Shown in pieces: positions 46,138 through 57,895 of a DNA stretch of 64,000 nt. Source of the stretch: Carposina sasakii (Eukaryota > Arthropoda > Insecta > Lepidoptera > Carposinidae); the NCBI GenBank assembly GCA_014607495.2, contig CP053170.1:6014001-6078000 (forward strand), given 5' to 3'. The position numbers and the translations under genes were made by a program. The notes below the pieces were generated by a model. That model did no database searches. It worked only from the letters and a program-made list of their open reading frames with translations, and was not told where the DNA came from. Position 1 is the first letter of the stretch; every line of letters begins with the position of its first letter.

Positions 46138-46739
46138 GACATGAAAGCATACACAAACTTATTCGTCGATTGTAATTCTTTTATGTTACTTTCTAAGGTA
46201 TATTGGCAATGAAAACCGGAGGAAACTATAGTATAAGAAACAAGAGAAGGGTGATAATCTATGTTGGACTGTGACCGTCAATAAACTAATCGTAGTATAA
46301 GCCAATCACTAGTTGAAATTAACATGATCGGAATCCAGTTTCAGTCAGACAGTGTGGTTCAGTTTCAATCCCAGTGCGCTTTAACCACCAAGTTTTTCAT
46401 GGACTGATGGACTAATTTTATTTGATGCTTACTATTTCCAGCTACTTTGTATTTGTATGAAAATGAATATAAATGGAAGACGCTCCAGAGTCAATCAATA
46501 CACAAAGGTCAATGCTGCTAGCTGTCTCATGCTAATGATGCTACAGAAGATAATAAATACGATAAATTTAATCTAGAATACATCGCAGAGAACCTAGGTA
46601 TCCAAATACAATTGAAATAGCCGCATGGACTTAAAAACTTATACTCGTACTTACTCTTTATTAGACACAAAACACTACAGTAAATATAGCTTCAACTGTA
46701 TAAAACTTCATTCAAAAATAAAGAATTTGTTTCCCAAAA

Positions 46740-46888
46740 TGTATGGACATGGGTAAGAAGAAGTAGTTTTAAAACTCACATTCCGTGAAGAGATCTCTGA
46801 CATCCGGCAGAAGGTTTCGTTACATACTCGTAGTTCTTAGACTCTTATGAAATGCAACTGATGTATTCTTATGAAGCCCCGCATCAGC
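46740..46888 (+). repeat. R200 interspersed repeat, diverged copy (+)
   Basis: AGAGATCTCTGACATCCGGC, TAGACTCTTATGAAATGCAA and CTGATGTATTCTTATGAAGC with CCCGCATCAGCAAAGC follow the unit, but the middle is rearranged. Confidence 0.55.
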
Positions 46889-47389
46889 AAAGCAAAGCAA
46901 AATTTTCTGAAACTGACTTCAGTAGACCCGTAGATTAGAATCGTCCAAAGTAAAACATCGATCCCATAAACTGTTAACGTTTTAATAATTACTTTGTTTA
47001 CTCTTAATTATCTGGTCTACATAATGAATGACGCAGGTATGCAACGGACGTAAAGTCAAAGGTCCCATGAATATTGAATAACAGAATTACCTGTAGATCT
47101 TTTCACAAACAAAGATACGTAAATCAGAGTGCTAATTTATTAAAAACTATCGACTGAATACCGTAGTTACTTGTACCTGTCCTTATAGTTTCTTATAATA
47201 TATGAATACCTAAGTAAGTAGCATTTACTTGGTGTGGATAAATAGTAAGACACATTTGTAGCCTATTGATATGTATACCTATTTATGAGATAGTTTATTA
47301 CTTCAGTGGAGATAAGAGGGAAGTTATATTACTGAATGTTATTTGTTTTTAGACAAAAGTAGGTATGAGGCTTTTGCGAAAAATCAAGT

Positions 47390-47590
47390 ACAAAATTTGC
47401 TCTGCTTTATTTTATCCTGTCACAATGACAATCTCGTTCGCTCTATTAATTGTCTACATAATTAAAAGCTGTGCAGCCTAAAGCTATAATCAGCTTTATC
47501 TCACCAGAATCAGGCTTTATCATGGCGCTAGAACAAATTTAATGTTGTATTTTGGGTTGATTGGAAGAAAGCGCTATAAGAGCGCTATAA
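47390..47590 (+). repeat. Interspersed repeat related to the hAT-like element at 48086
   Basis: CAAAATTTGCTCTGCTTTAT, TTTATCCTGTCACAATGACA, AATTTAATGTTGTATTTTGG and TTGGAAGAAAGCGCTAT recur with small changes at 48118-48290. The terminal CAG...CTG ends are not visible here. Confidence 0.65.
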
Positions 47591-48085
47591 GCTCGCCTTG
47601 TGAATCCTCTGTGTAACTGTATGAACTTACTTTAACTTTATGTTGTGTGTACAATAAAGTATGTCAGAATAAAGTTACAGACAGTGTCACAACAATGTTG
47701 TAACAGTGTTCTGTGGTTGTAACTATCTATTCAAATTTTCAGACTTACTTCTGATTTTTCTAAAGGTCAGATAAATAAATTTAGTCTAAAGGATAATAAA
47801 TTACTTTCTGCCTTACTCTAAAACTTGATCAAGATAGAGAAAAAATTTGCCCTAAAATCACTATGTATGATTCATTTCTCTGAATCTCAACCTAGTACAG
47901 GTAGGCCTAATATAGGCGTGTATCTAAAACAATATCTTACAATATATAAAATCGATCATAAGAGCCGGTACTCTACCGGTATAGAGAACCAAGATGGCCG
48001 ACGCGACAATGAGTAACTCATTACCTAATGCTAGATGATCCGGAGGAGAAAGTCGTCTTATAATAGCCTGGAGGATTGGATGAAG

Positions 48086-48423
48086 CAGAGGTTCCTAAAC
48101 TGTAGGCATGGAGCCCAACAAAATTTGCTCTGCTTTATTTTATCCTGCCATATAAATGTTGCTCTATATTTATGATTATAAAGCTTGAGCCTAAGCTATA
48201 AGAGCTTTTACCAAACACTTTATCTGGCGATATAACAAATTTAATGTTGTGTTTTGGGTTTACTTGGAAGAAAGCGCTATTAGATTGCTGGCCCAGTGTG
48301 CCCAAAAGTCTATCCGTGTTATCCCACTGAATAGCGACGCTTACTCACTGGCAGAAGAATAAGCTAGTTGTTTCGTCATTCCAGTTATCTATGATGAGTG
48401 TTGTCAAAGTTTGGGAAACCCTG
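48086..48423. mobile_element. hAT-like element, degenerate
   Basis: 338 bp with ends CAGAGGTTCCTAAACTGTAG and AAAGTTTGGGAAACCCTG forming an imperfect hAT-type inverted repeat (CAGNGGTTYCYAAACT). The flanking 8-mers do not match, so insertion is old or boundaries are shifted. No transposase remains. Confidence 0.55.
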
Positions 48424-48859
48424 GCTAATGAGGAATGTCGATGTCCCTGCAATACGTAATGGATCGTTATCAATGGTAATACTAATGACTGAATCACAGT
48501 GGATTAGAATTTAATGTGACTTTGTAGATTCTAATCTTGTGATTTTGCATTTTTGACAAAATTTTGTTATTTATTTCATAGAATGCTATAGAATTCGGAA
48601 TACTGTACTCATTGTGTAAACTTTGCTAATGCTTTGAGGATTGCAGTAATTGGTTCTCAGTTTTCACACACAGTATCTAGTAAAACGTTTCGCGTCTGTA
48701 AACCTTAGTACCTAGATCTAAGCACATGTACTTGGTCTACTAAAATTATAATTTAACGAAGTTTAACTGCGACTATCTATAAATATAGGTATTAAATTGT
48801 CCTAAGGTGTAGCAAGTGCACCGACATACATTTATCACATATTAATGGCTCCATCGAAA

Positions 48860-48970
48860 ACTATATAAAGAAAGCGCTCAAATATCTGCGCGTACGCATC
48901 TAATGTCGCGCGGCGCATGCATAATGTGTCAAAATCATTTCTCCCGTGGAATTTACAGTCATCCGTTATC
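48860..48970 (+). promoter_or_regulatory. Weak promoter-like segment (TATA plus CpG patch)
   Basis: ACTATATAAAG near 48860 is followed by a CpG-rich stretch (GCGCGTACGCATC, GTCGCGCGGCGCATGC) and then leader-like text with few stops of note. No ATG-led exon or convincing donor follows within 300 bases. Confidence 0.22.
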
Positions 48971-50100
48971 TACCAATGGTGAATGATATTTGCAGTTATT
49001 CTAATACCTTATATGAAAAGGGAACAAACAATAGTGAACACTACATTATGGTTATATTAACGTGAAAAACGGTGATAGTTTGTGAAGTGCTTCTATCTGA
49101 AGAAATAAACATGTGTAATTTCGAGTGTCAAATTAATAATTATGTAAAAAAAAAATCTCTCTAATACTTACTTATAACTATATAACAACTCAACTTTGTC
49201 TGTAGATACATTAAAGATATGGCAATTAAAATATTTTTGGAGATCTAATAAAAACCAAAACGAAACGACCAGTTTAAAATATTTGTCTGTCTGTAGGTAT
49301 GCTACGGGTACTTCGCGCAGCAAAAACAAAAGCTACTGGAGCGGTTTTCACTATTCTACATAAGGAGGCCAACTTAAAAACTGGTGTAGGTACAATGTTT
49401 TATCTTAATACGACACTTTTTTCTAAAGGTTAGTTAAATATAGAGGTCACATTGCAGAAGTGACAGTATAATGAATTACTTCGCAGTTTTGCAAGGGGCT
49501 GAGATGAATTTATAAATTATAATTATTGCGCTAATGTAGACCTTGCCACTACTTAACGCGGCTGTGAGCACAACGCATGTATGTAGAGGTTTTAATGGAA
49601 GAGACACATTTCTATAACAATATATAGTTCTCCTTATGTTTCTAATTGACGAGGACCTGGTGCTGGAAATCTGGAACCTCTGAGCTGGCCTGATGATAGG
49701 GCTCGAAGGTAGGAGACGTAACCCTGGTCTACCTTTTAGTAAACCCATCGAGTTTGGGCTCGTTGAATTTGTCTTGACTGGTTCTCTTCATGTTTCTAAT
49801 TGACGAGGACCATCAGGTCCATAATAACATTATATCAGTAATTATAAAAATAATTTTGTTTAGATAGGTGATTTTTTTATACGAATGTTGTGATTAGATA
49901 GGAATCATTTGATTTAGGTAAGTATTTTTGAAGGTAAAAAGCGGTCCCCCGACGCGACAAAATTTAATAAAAAATTTCATACGTACGGTCAACAGCAGGC
50001 CAAGATAACCATTTGCAGTTCAAAATTAGCGGTTATGCCTCCGACATAAAGGTGGCATAAAGTCCCGAGTAGATAGCCGACATGCTTTAGTTGGTACTTA
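48971..50100. other. Intergenic, one short direct repeat
   Basis: ATGTTTCTAATTGACGAGGA followed by CC occurs at 49635 and again at 49790, about 155 bases apart. A minus-strand open frame (49476-49748, 90 codons) overlaps the first copy and has no recognisable family. Otherwise AT-rich. Confidence 0.4.
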
Positions 50101-50102
50101 TC

Positions 50103-50354
50103 TGGTTCCAAAGTTGAGTAAATAGACTGCGTTTTTCTGCATAAATGCACATACACGCGCGTAGCAAGATTTTTTCACGAGAAATAATTAATATTTGCCT
50201 ATGAAAAAACTAGCATAAACACTGGACACTATAAATTTTGCCCGATGAAGTAATTTTAAAAAAATTAAAAAAATTTACATCTTTTCCCAGGATATTTTTT
50301 GGCATAAACTTACTTTGTTTGATGTATAGAGTACGTACCTACAAAAACACCCTG
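50103..50354 (+). mobile_element. TIR element family A, right-half copy
   Basis: Starts at the internal GGTTCCAAAGTTGAGTAAAT segment and runs to AAAACACCCTG with TA following (50355-50356). The left terminus is missing. Confidence 0.8.
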
Positions 50355-50689
50355 TATAGATAACCTATGTTGCCGCTTCCAGTAGTTATATATCCACGTT
50401 AAAATTAAAACACCGCAACCGCTAAACATTATAATTACGTACATAGTAATACACAACATATATAGTAGTAATACAACACATATAGTACTATATCTACATT
50501 TCATAATAACAATTTTATCCGAGATGACTTCTTATCTGTACTTTTGCAATGCCTGGCCATATATTGTAAACCTATGTAGGTACCTAATATCCACTGTATC
50601 TTCTAGATAGAGGGATAGCCAGGGATAAGGGTAGTATGCTCCCTGGTTTTTAGGCATATTCTGAATACATACATAAATATAAATACGGC

Positions 50690-50850
50690 CATGCTAAAAA
50701 ATGGGGTAGCAAGAACTGCATGATAGCGAATAAGATTTGACAGGCTCATTGCCTGAGAGCAAGCCCCAGAGTTTCTTAGTCGACTCTTACGATATGCTCG
50801 GAAGGAGATGGAGATGATGTTAGTAAAGCCCCGGATCAGCACAGGTACTA
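50690..50850 (+). repeat. R200 interspersed repeat, copy (+)
   Basis: AAATGGGGTAGCAAGAACTG, GGCTCATTGCCTGAGAGCAA, GTTTCTTAGTCGACTCTTAC, GCTCGGAAGGAGATGGAGAT and CCCCGGATCAGCACAGG; a central deletion of about 35 bases. Confidence 0.75.
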
Positions 50851-51201
50851 CTCTGAATAATGGATCTTAGTAAACTTGAAGATGATTATGATGAGGTTAG
50901 TTATACATAACCCGCGCAGATAAAGAATAGATCTGAAAATGGCGTCCCCTCGCATGCTATCTCTCACAAAAAGTGAAGTACGCGCTGCAAAAAAAATTGT
51001 CTGGTTTCGCTTTGACTAATCTTATTGCTGTTGATCATCTGATAACCCATTTCTTCATGTTTATTGCACATTTTCAATCGGTAATTATTTTGGGGTTACT
51101 CTTTCGAAGTAAATTCCCAGCGTTATTTTTTGATAAAACGTGCTTTTTCCATACTTTAAGAATAAAACTAAAACCGTCGCCATTTTAAGATCTATTCTTT
51201 A

Positions 51202-51450
51202 CTAGTGGACGCCCGCCACTTCGTCCGCGTGGACTGCAGAAAAAACCAAATGTCGAAATTATCCGGGATAAAAATATTTTCCCGGGATAAAATTATGTGG
51301 CTTATGTGTTAATCCAGGTTGTGAGCTAACTCCATACCAAGTTTTATTAAAATCGCTCTAGCCGTTATTACGTGAAAGAGTAGGTACCTAACAAACATCC
51401 ATCCATCCATCCACACCCACAAAATGTTGGCGTTTATAATATTAGTAGGA
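51202..51450 (-). mobile_element. Helitron-like element, complete (249 bp)
   Basis: Plus-strand text starts A|CTAGTGGACGCCCGCCACTT and ends GTTTATAATATTAGTAGGA|T. Closely parallels the 42767 copy (shared GTGTTAATCCAG, AACTCCATACCAA and ATCCATCCATCCA parts). Confidence 0.85.
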
Positions 51451-51740
51451 TCTGCGCGGCTTATAGTCACTAGACCCATCCAGGAGTTGACCGTACTGAA
51501 ATTGCTTAACCTCTACCATGCACGTTCCATCAGCTAGATAACGAGAGTAGGTAAGGCTAACCACATTAGATACTGTAACCAATTCCCAGGAGTAAGATAA
51601 AAAATTATCAGTTTGGAAAAATGTGGTTGCAGTTCAGTTTCAATATTACAGGAAGCTACAGATATCAATGGTATCGTATCAACAATACTCATAGGTAATT
51701 GTGTTTTGTATTTATGTATAGGTAAGTAATATAATTATTA

Positions 51741-51989
51741 GCCGCGTGGTGCCGGCAGAGTAGAGTTTGTACCACCCCTGCCTGCCCGTGGGTATCGTAC
51801 GAGGCGATTAACTGTTTCCGGGAGGCGGGCACAGCCATAGTCCAAAAATCACACTGCGGTCACCAACCCGCCTGCCCAGCGTGGTGACTATGGGCAAAAC
51901 CCCCCTGTGGCAGTAGACTTGTGGCGTGCCCTGGGGGAGGCCTACGTCCAGCAGTGAACTGCAATAGGCTGAAGAAGAAGAAGAAGAAT
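51741..51989 (+). mobile_element. SINE-like repeat, reference copy (copy 8, +)
   Basis: The most intact forward copy: head GCCGCGTGGTGCCGGCAGAG, body GTACGAGGCGATTAACTG, CAACCCGCCTGCCCAGCGTG and GGGGGAGGCCTACGTCCAGC, 3' end GAACTGCAATAGGCTG plus six GAA-type units. About 250 bp, non-coding, GC-rich. Nine copies in this window are variously truncated at either end. The microsatellite tail indicates retroposition. The 3' 45 bases resemble the 3' end of the LINE at 18398. No tRNA, 5S or 7SL head was recognised. Confidence 0.82.
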
Positions 51990-52013
51990 ATAAGTATGTA
52001 TTCACTAAACTCC

Positions 52014-52240
52014 TGTGCTGATGCCGGACTTCACCAGAATATATCAGTTGCATCTCCTTCCGTGCATGTCGTAAGAGTCGAATAAGGAACTCGGGGATTC
52101 TCTCAGGCGATAATGTAGCAACTTGCCACTGAACAATTCCATCTATAGCCTGCTATGCTAAACGAGGCTGTGGGATCTCATTTAGGGTCTCACAGTTCTT
52201 GCTACCACAATTCTGAACACAGCCATGTTATATGTACCTA
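52014..52240 (-). repeat. R200 interspersed repeat, reference copy (-)
   Basis: The fullest copy, about 225 bases. Plus-strand text: CCTGTGCTGATGCCGGACTT, TTGCATCTCCTTCCGTGCAT, GTAAGAGTCGAATAAGGAAC, TTCTCTCAGGCGATAATGTA, GCAACTTGCCACTGAACAAT, TATGCTAAACGAGGCTGTGG and TCACAGTTCTTGCTACCACA. About 18 full or partial copies lie in the window in both orientations, similar in length and often ending next to TGTATGTA-type repeats. No inverted termini, tRNA head or coding frame was found, so its class is unknown. Confidence 0.78.
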
Positions 52241-52257
52241 TATTCAATGAAACTTTG

Positions 52258-52393
52258 GTTTCCTAAGATAGCGGAGCCGTCATATTATACTAGCGGCCGT
52301 GAAGGTATTCTTTTCACATGTCAGCACTGTAAAGATGGTAATCTTTTTGCGTTTGTACGGCCGCCTTATTACGGTGCCGCTATCATAGGAAAT
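52258..52393. mobile_element. MITE-like element (GATAGCGG ends)
   Basis: The left end GTTTCCTAAGATAGCGGAGC and the right end in reverse complement (ATTTCCTATGATAGCGGCAC) are inverted over about 24 bases, each followed by CGT. About 136 bp; the interior holds CACGGCCGC-type words also in inverted order. Confidence 0.75.
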
Positions 52394-52394
52394 C

Positions 52395-54180
52395 ATACTC
52401 GTAGCTCATGAAATTAGACACCGCCCTCGACTTCATAAATAAAGAAAACACTATACTATGTATGGTATATTTTGGACATACATTAGGTACCTACATGTGT
52501 GCGATTAGGAGGTAGGTATCTACCTATTATCTTTAGATAACATAGAGCGAATCAGAACAACAGTGTCTTATGATTAAAATATTATTTGTTCATCAATAGG
52601 TGGTACTATATTTTAAGGCTGGTTTAGTGTACTTAGTGTATTTAGTGCCTTAAAATCTAGTATTTTGAAAGAAAACCAAAAAATGCACTAATACAGAAGT
52701 TACTTTGTGCGGATGCCATAAGTGGTTCTCAAATTGGCAGTTACATACAACGTCCACCCGACTCCATCCACGCCGCATATTGAAAGAGAGCTACCCACCT
52801 TAACAAGTTTACCAAGCAGTAGCGTTTAACTACTAACAATATTTAAGTCCTACACCAAAAGTAAAGCCGCATAGTTGGCGGACTAAGAGAGTCTACCAGA
52901 TTTACGCAGATATCTTTATCTTACAGATAAGTTTACTAAGATATCAATAGAGATATCTGTCAGATAAATCGGGCAATCAGTAAGTGTTGAAACAGGCCCT
53001 TACGTTATTCGGAATTAGGTAGAGTCATTTATGTACTTGCACTGATTTCATACAGCGAAAGAATAAAGTGGATACTACAAACACATATTTAATATCTCTA
53101 CACACGGGATTATCCATTAGAAATCCTGGTATTAATATCAACATTTCGATGCAAGTCTCTACCTAATTCCTGAATCCATGTACCTACAGATTAAATGATA
53201 TGGGCAATATTGTCTGAGTCATTTTTTTATTGGTTGGTACGAGACGGGGTATGTGTCCCTATTTTTAGAAGACAGAAAATTGTTGACAAATGCGCACTCT
53301 ATGTGTACGTATCCTAATTACTTATAGCTACAAAAATCGTGCAAATTTGAGGAAAAAAAAACGAAATGATAAATACATAAATGCTTTGATAATTATTTTA
53401 TAAAACTAATATTATGCTCTATCAGTATTATTATTTACCTATAATAACACACAATACAATAATAAAAAACGTAGAAACCTAGTGTACTATTACAGAAGGA
53501 AGCATGCGAAGGTCGTTGACCGTTGGAACAATATTGACTGTCGCAAGAGGAGCGATATCGGGCAAACAAACGTGGCCAAATAAGATAGATGTATGTAGAT
53601 GTTCGTTCTTACACTCGCTCAGATAAAATAAAATATTAAATACACACTATGTAACTAAAACAACTTTCATACCATTACTCTACCTACGCCTATGTAGGTA
53701 CATAACTACTTAGTTGCACTTTACAATTTTTAATATAAGTTCAGGGTCTACGCATATCAATGTCCCACAAAACTAGCCACTGTCCTAGTGATGTACCTAA
53801 AGAGTTTCGTTATCGATAAATTTTAAAATAATAATTGAAGAATTTAATTGTTATTTTTTAATATTTATATAACTTATTATTTATTTGAATGCCAAATTCA
53901 CAGAGTTCTTGATCATCTCTATACAATGAGTATATACTTTAAAGTGTAATTATTGTCTTTAATAAATTAAAATATACTTTATTGTATAGATATAATTGAA
54001 AACGTCAAAAAGTTCTTTTCATATCGATAAATTAATTTAAAACTGTGAAAACTCTTCTTCTCTGGTCGTCTCGTGTTGTTAATCGCAACTCAAATTTACC
54101 TCATTCATTAGAGAAATTAAAACAACTACCGCAGCAAGAAACACATTATCAAAATAGCTTAGTGCGCCACAAATAAGGAA
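52395..54180. other. Intergenic, nothing recognised
   Basis: Long AT-rich stretch without recognisable exons or members of the repeat families seen elsewhere. The repeat density drop that begins here continues to the right end of the window. Confidence 0.4.
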
Positions 54181-54289
54181 GCATGGAAATCATGTAAGAA
54201 CATCACGAGCGGCCACGAGTCATCCTCAAACGAAAGCGAAAGAAAGTCATATGCCCGATACATCATTTTCATCACGCGAACACCGCGGA

Positions 54290-54560
54290 AGCGTTTCGCG
54301 TTAGCGCGAAACAGAATCTTAACTTTTTTCTAGCCTGTGCACGATTGCAGCGCAAGACATTCCTACCGGCCAGTGTCAGTTACCGCGGTTGCATTTAAAA
54401 AAGTATATAACGTCATGCAACACACCTGCAATGCTGGTGGACATGCGAGACGATTGTTTGGACGCGTCGATCCTATCGCACGATTACTAATTCGTGCAGA
54501 TAACGAATAGTGCAAACGAAACATTAACTACACAACTATCGTGTTATTATTAAATGCTAT
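54290..54560 (+). promoter_or_regulatory. Candidate promoter region (TATA, Inr, E2F-like palindrome)
   Basis: A perfect inverted pair GTTTCGCG-TTAG-CGCGAAAC (54293-54312) contains TTTCGCG and GCGCGAAA, E2F-like words. TCAGTT (54376-54381) fits an insect initiator and TATATAA lies at 54404-54410, though their order is wrong for a single start site. The downstream text to 54560 is leader-like. A TGGCGGGAAA word follows at 54813. No donor was found to complete an exon. Confidence 0.3.
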
Positions 54561-56123
54561 TTTAGTAATAACATCTGTGATTTCTTAGTCAGTTATTAGC
54601 ATAACAAACCTTGTATTTTCATGAAATTGGTCCGAAATGAGATGGTTTAGGGCAACATCTATTGTCTTAGTTAGAGTATTCGCAGCCACCCTAGTCTATA
54701 TTTTGTAAACTAACCGCCAGAACGTCCCGTCCATCTATTTTTTCCGTTGGCGTTCACAATGTTTGTAAACCTCTGTCGGTTAGTGAATGAATTTCGCGTG
54801 GTTTCCGCAATCTGGCGGGAAAACGGATTAGAAGACAAACAACAACATTACCAAATTAAACCAGAAATGTGGATGTACCAATGTACACTGACTAGCAATG
54901 TAAAAACAATAAATGAGGATACAACAACTAAACTGTAGACTTCATAAGTATCGTCTTAAGTTCAAGATACTCGTAGAGCTGTAGAATTCAGAAAATAATT
55001 CGAGAATTTGCCCAATCCCACTTATGAAACACATGATTTCCATTAATCATAACGTATTTCCAATAAGAACGTAGATAAGATTCCTTCCTAGTTAGTGTTG
55101 TTTGCTCAAGACCAGTCATATCTGATAAATAATTATAGTTTCCTTTACATACGAACACCTCACCGATATCTGTGAAACCGTTAGGTAACACCATCTTATG
55201 CCGATAAACATGTACTTTATGTCCTTACCATACATACACCTACTGTGAAAAGATAAAGTTTAATGGATACAGAAGCACCGTTTGAAAACGTTTACCTTGG
55301 AATTATTTAATTCCAACGTGCATTAACTCTTAACTCACACCCATTACACCACTTAGGTACCAAATATCGGGAAAAATATGTGGGGCACTAGACGATAATA
55401 TTAATTAAATAGTTAGTAGGTAGTAGTAAGAAAGAGTACGTTCGCAATAGTATTATTTTGCTGATGCTTCTTTTTCTTCACCCAGGTATACTGTTTTGGA
55501 GTCTCTGGTACATACCTATGTACTGTGGAAAATGTATCCTATCAAAAAAGTTTTTGTTAAAAAAAGCTATATAAAAATGCACGAGTATGTCAGAGGCGCA
55601 GTTCCCTTTTCAGTAAAAAGATATAATATTTTCCATAGAAGGTTCCAAAATTACCTTAGATGCTCAACTCCGAACATGAGAAAGATATCTTAGCGTGTAT
55701 AGTTATCGGAGTCCTAAAGATATCAAATACCGATTAATGTCATGGCGAGAGATAAAAGGGACTGCTTACCTTATTAGTCGATGATAAAGGATTATCTAGC
55801 AAGTCTATATCTATAAACTGTTTATTTGGAATCTTAAGATAGGACAGTTAGATTTTTATAAAACATTTGATTAATAAATAGACACACACGTAATACGTAT
55901 AATAACTTATTTTGCCTTATTAAGTAATAATAATAATACATGAAACAAAGTATATGTCATCAAAGTTCATCAAATATACATAACCACGTCATAGCACTTC
56001 TAACTGTTTAAAGTTTTCCTTAACGCCTACGTAGTTATTGCGTTCATTTATGTCGTATGACGATTGATATAATAAAGCTTAACATAGATGCTGTAGGTAA
56101 TAATAAAATACGCATACCTACAC
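54561..56123. other. Intergenic, no gene recognised
   Basis: The open frame at 54747-54938 (+, 63 codons) starts in a GC-richer patch but has no recognisable domain; it could be part of an exon of a gene driven from 54.3 kb, which I cannot show. The remainder is AT-rich. Confidence 0.3.
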
Positions 56124-56350
56124 ATCAGCCTATTGCATTCTACTGCTGAGCATAGGCCTCCACCAGGGCACGCCACAAAGCTACTGCCACATCTATAGGG
56201 GAGGTTTTGCCTATAGTCACCACGCTGGGCAGGCAGTTTGGTGACTAGATATGTTTTCAACACGGGATAGGCACTACTGCTCACCTCTCGGAAACCCTTA
56301 ATCGCATTTAGGATACTTGGCCTGACATGGGGTAGTGCTATTCTGCTCTG
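56124..56350 (-). mobile_element. SINE-like repeat, copy 9 (-), diverged
   Basis: CAGCCTATTGCATTCTACTG to TAGTGCTATTCTGCTCTGCTG; full length in outline with many substitutions, lacking the CAT/CTT tail. Confidence 0.75.
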
Positions 56351-57147
56351 CTGACAACATTTCTAAGATCATAATAAACCGAAAACAGAGACCAAAGTCA
56401 ATAATACTCATAATTCTCGGCAGTGGTGCTATCGACAGTCAATCTCCGAGGATCCGACCTCCGGCAATCGGTCAAACTAGAGCAAACACAGCACCCCTGT
56501 GTCAACACGTGGTCTCATCATTGAGCATTTTGTTACTTCCTAGTATATTGAATTGGGTAACGGATATATTTGATATCCATTATCCATTAAGTGTTAATAA
56601 TACATTATTATGATAAAGCTTATTTGTCCAAGATCATGTAGAATGGGGCCTAAATTCATGAATCCGAGCTGACCTTTATTTCTATTCTATTACCTATCCT
56701 TGATATTACATTGGATATCTAGGATATTAAATATAAACATTGATTACAATTTAAATTATAATATGTTATATAACTGATGCGAACAAAGAAGATACATTGA
56801 ATCAGTACATATTGTATATTATTAAGTATGTATAATACCCACCGATTTTATGTGTAACAATTTTATTGACTTCTTTTAAGATGTGTAAATAGTCAGAATT
56901 CGGAACATTAAAGTGGATCTAGGTAGTAAATATTCATTGAGTTGCTACATGAGTTTGATAGCATATAGGCAAGTACCTACAATAAATTGCGGTGTCGTCT
57001 GATTGAATCTGATAAAGTAATATTATTATACATTTAGGAATAGGTAATAAGGTAAGTATATATGTAGCTTTTATACTCACTAAAATATTTTATTCCATGC
57101 TTCCTTATTAAATGTTAATATAAGAAATTATTAATTATTAAAAGAAA

Positions 57148-57222
57148 GAAGGTGGCTCAGTGGTTAGAGCACTGACACGCGGAATGCAGAGGTCGTGGGT
57201 TCGATTCCCACCCGGGTGAGGA
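57148..57222 (+). repeat. tRNA-derived SINE-like element (degenerate tRNA head)
   Basis: GGTGGCTCAGTGGTTAGAGC (box A, D-arm with GCTC/GAGC) and GTGGGTTCGATTCCCAC (perfect T-arm, box B GGTTCGATTCC). The anticodon arm does not pair over 5 bp and the acceptor ends mismatch in most positions. The tail GAATTTTTTCCATTTCTTTA resembles that of the 21606 element. Flanking ATTAATTATTAAAAGAAA and TTTCTTTATTAATAATTTT are roughly inverted to each other. Confidence 0.72.
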
Positions 57223-57895
57223 ATTTTTTCCATTTCTTTATTAATAATTTTATAATAAGAAATGTAATAAAATAGTGAATTGTTATAATATTATAAGTAG
57301 ATAAGTATGCTATTTTTATTTTGTTACAATAATTATGTACTAAGTACCTACCTATCTACAGATGCGTAGACAATAAGCCTTACCTACTAATATTTTTGGA
57401 ATGTATAAAGCATTTAGTTAATTGCCCAAGCAAGGTCAACGATATTTTTTTTTTAATAAGTGACTAAGGGAAAGTTAAAGAGGTGTGCTTTTTGTTTAGG
57501 TATTCGTTACATCACTATTACGATTATAATTAATTAGATAATTTAATGATTTCTTCAATGGTGGAATGCTTTACCTGCTAATATTGACTTTACTCAACCA
57601 TTTCGTAGATACCTCTTTTTATTGACAACTTGAAAAGCTCTTTTGGTAAACTTTTATTTTCATTCAATGAGAATTTCAATCAAATAATGTTATTATTAGT
57701 AGATATTCGAGTTTCACAATAAACACCTGAAAGCGGTAATATAAAAATAATCATATCATCATTAGCAGTTGCTGAAATTGAATTACGATATAATCTCTCA
57801 AGTAGATAAAGCGCTCAACAAAAATCGATATCGACAATACCAACCCGCTTGGCATCTCCACACTATCATAGTTGCTATCATAGCCCTCTCGAAGT

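Noticed and set aside
57148..57222. Functional tRNA gene
   Set aside because: The T-arm and box B are perfect, but the anticodon stem does not pair and the acceptor strands mismatch at most positions; a tRNA-derived SINE fits better.
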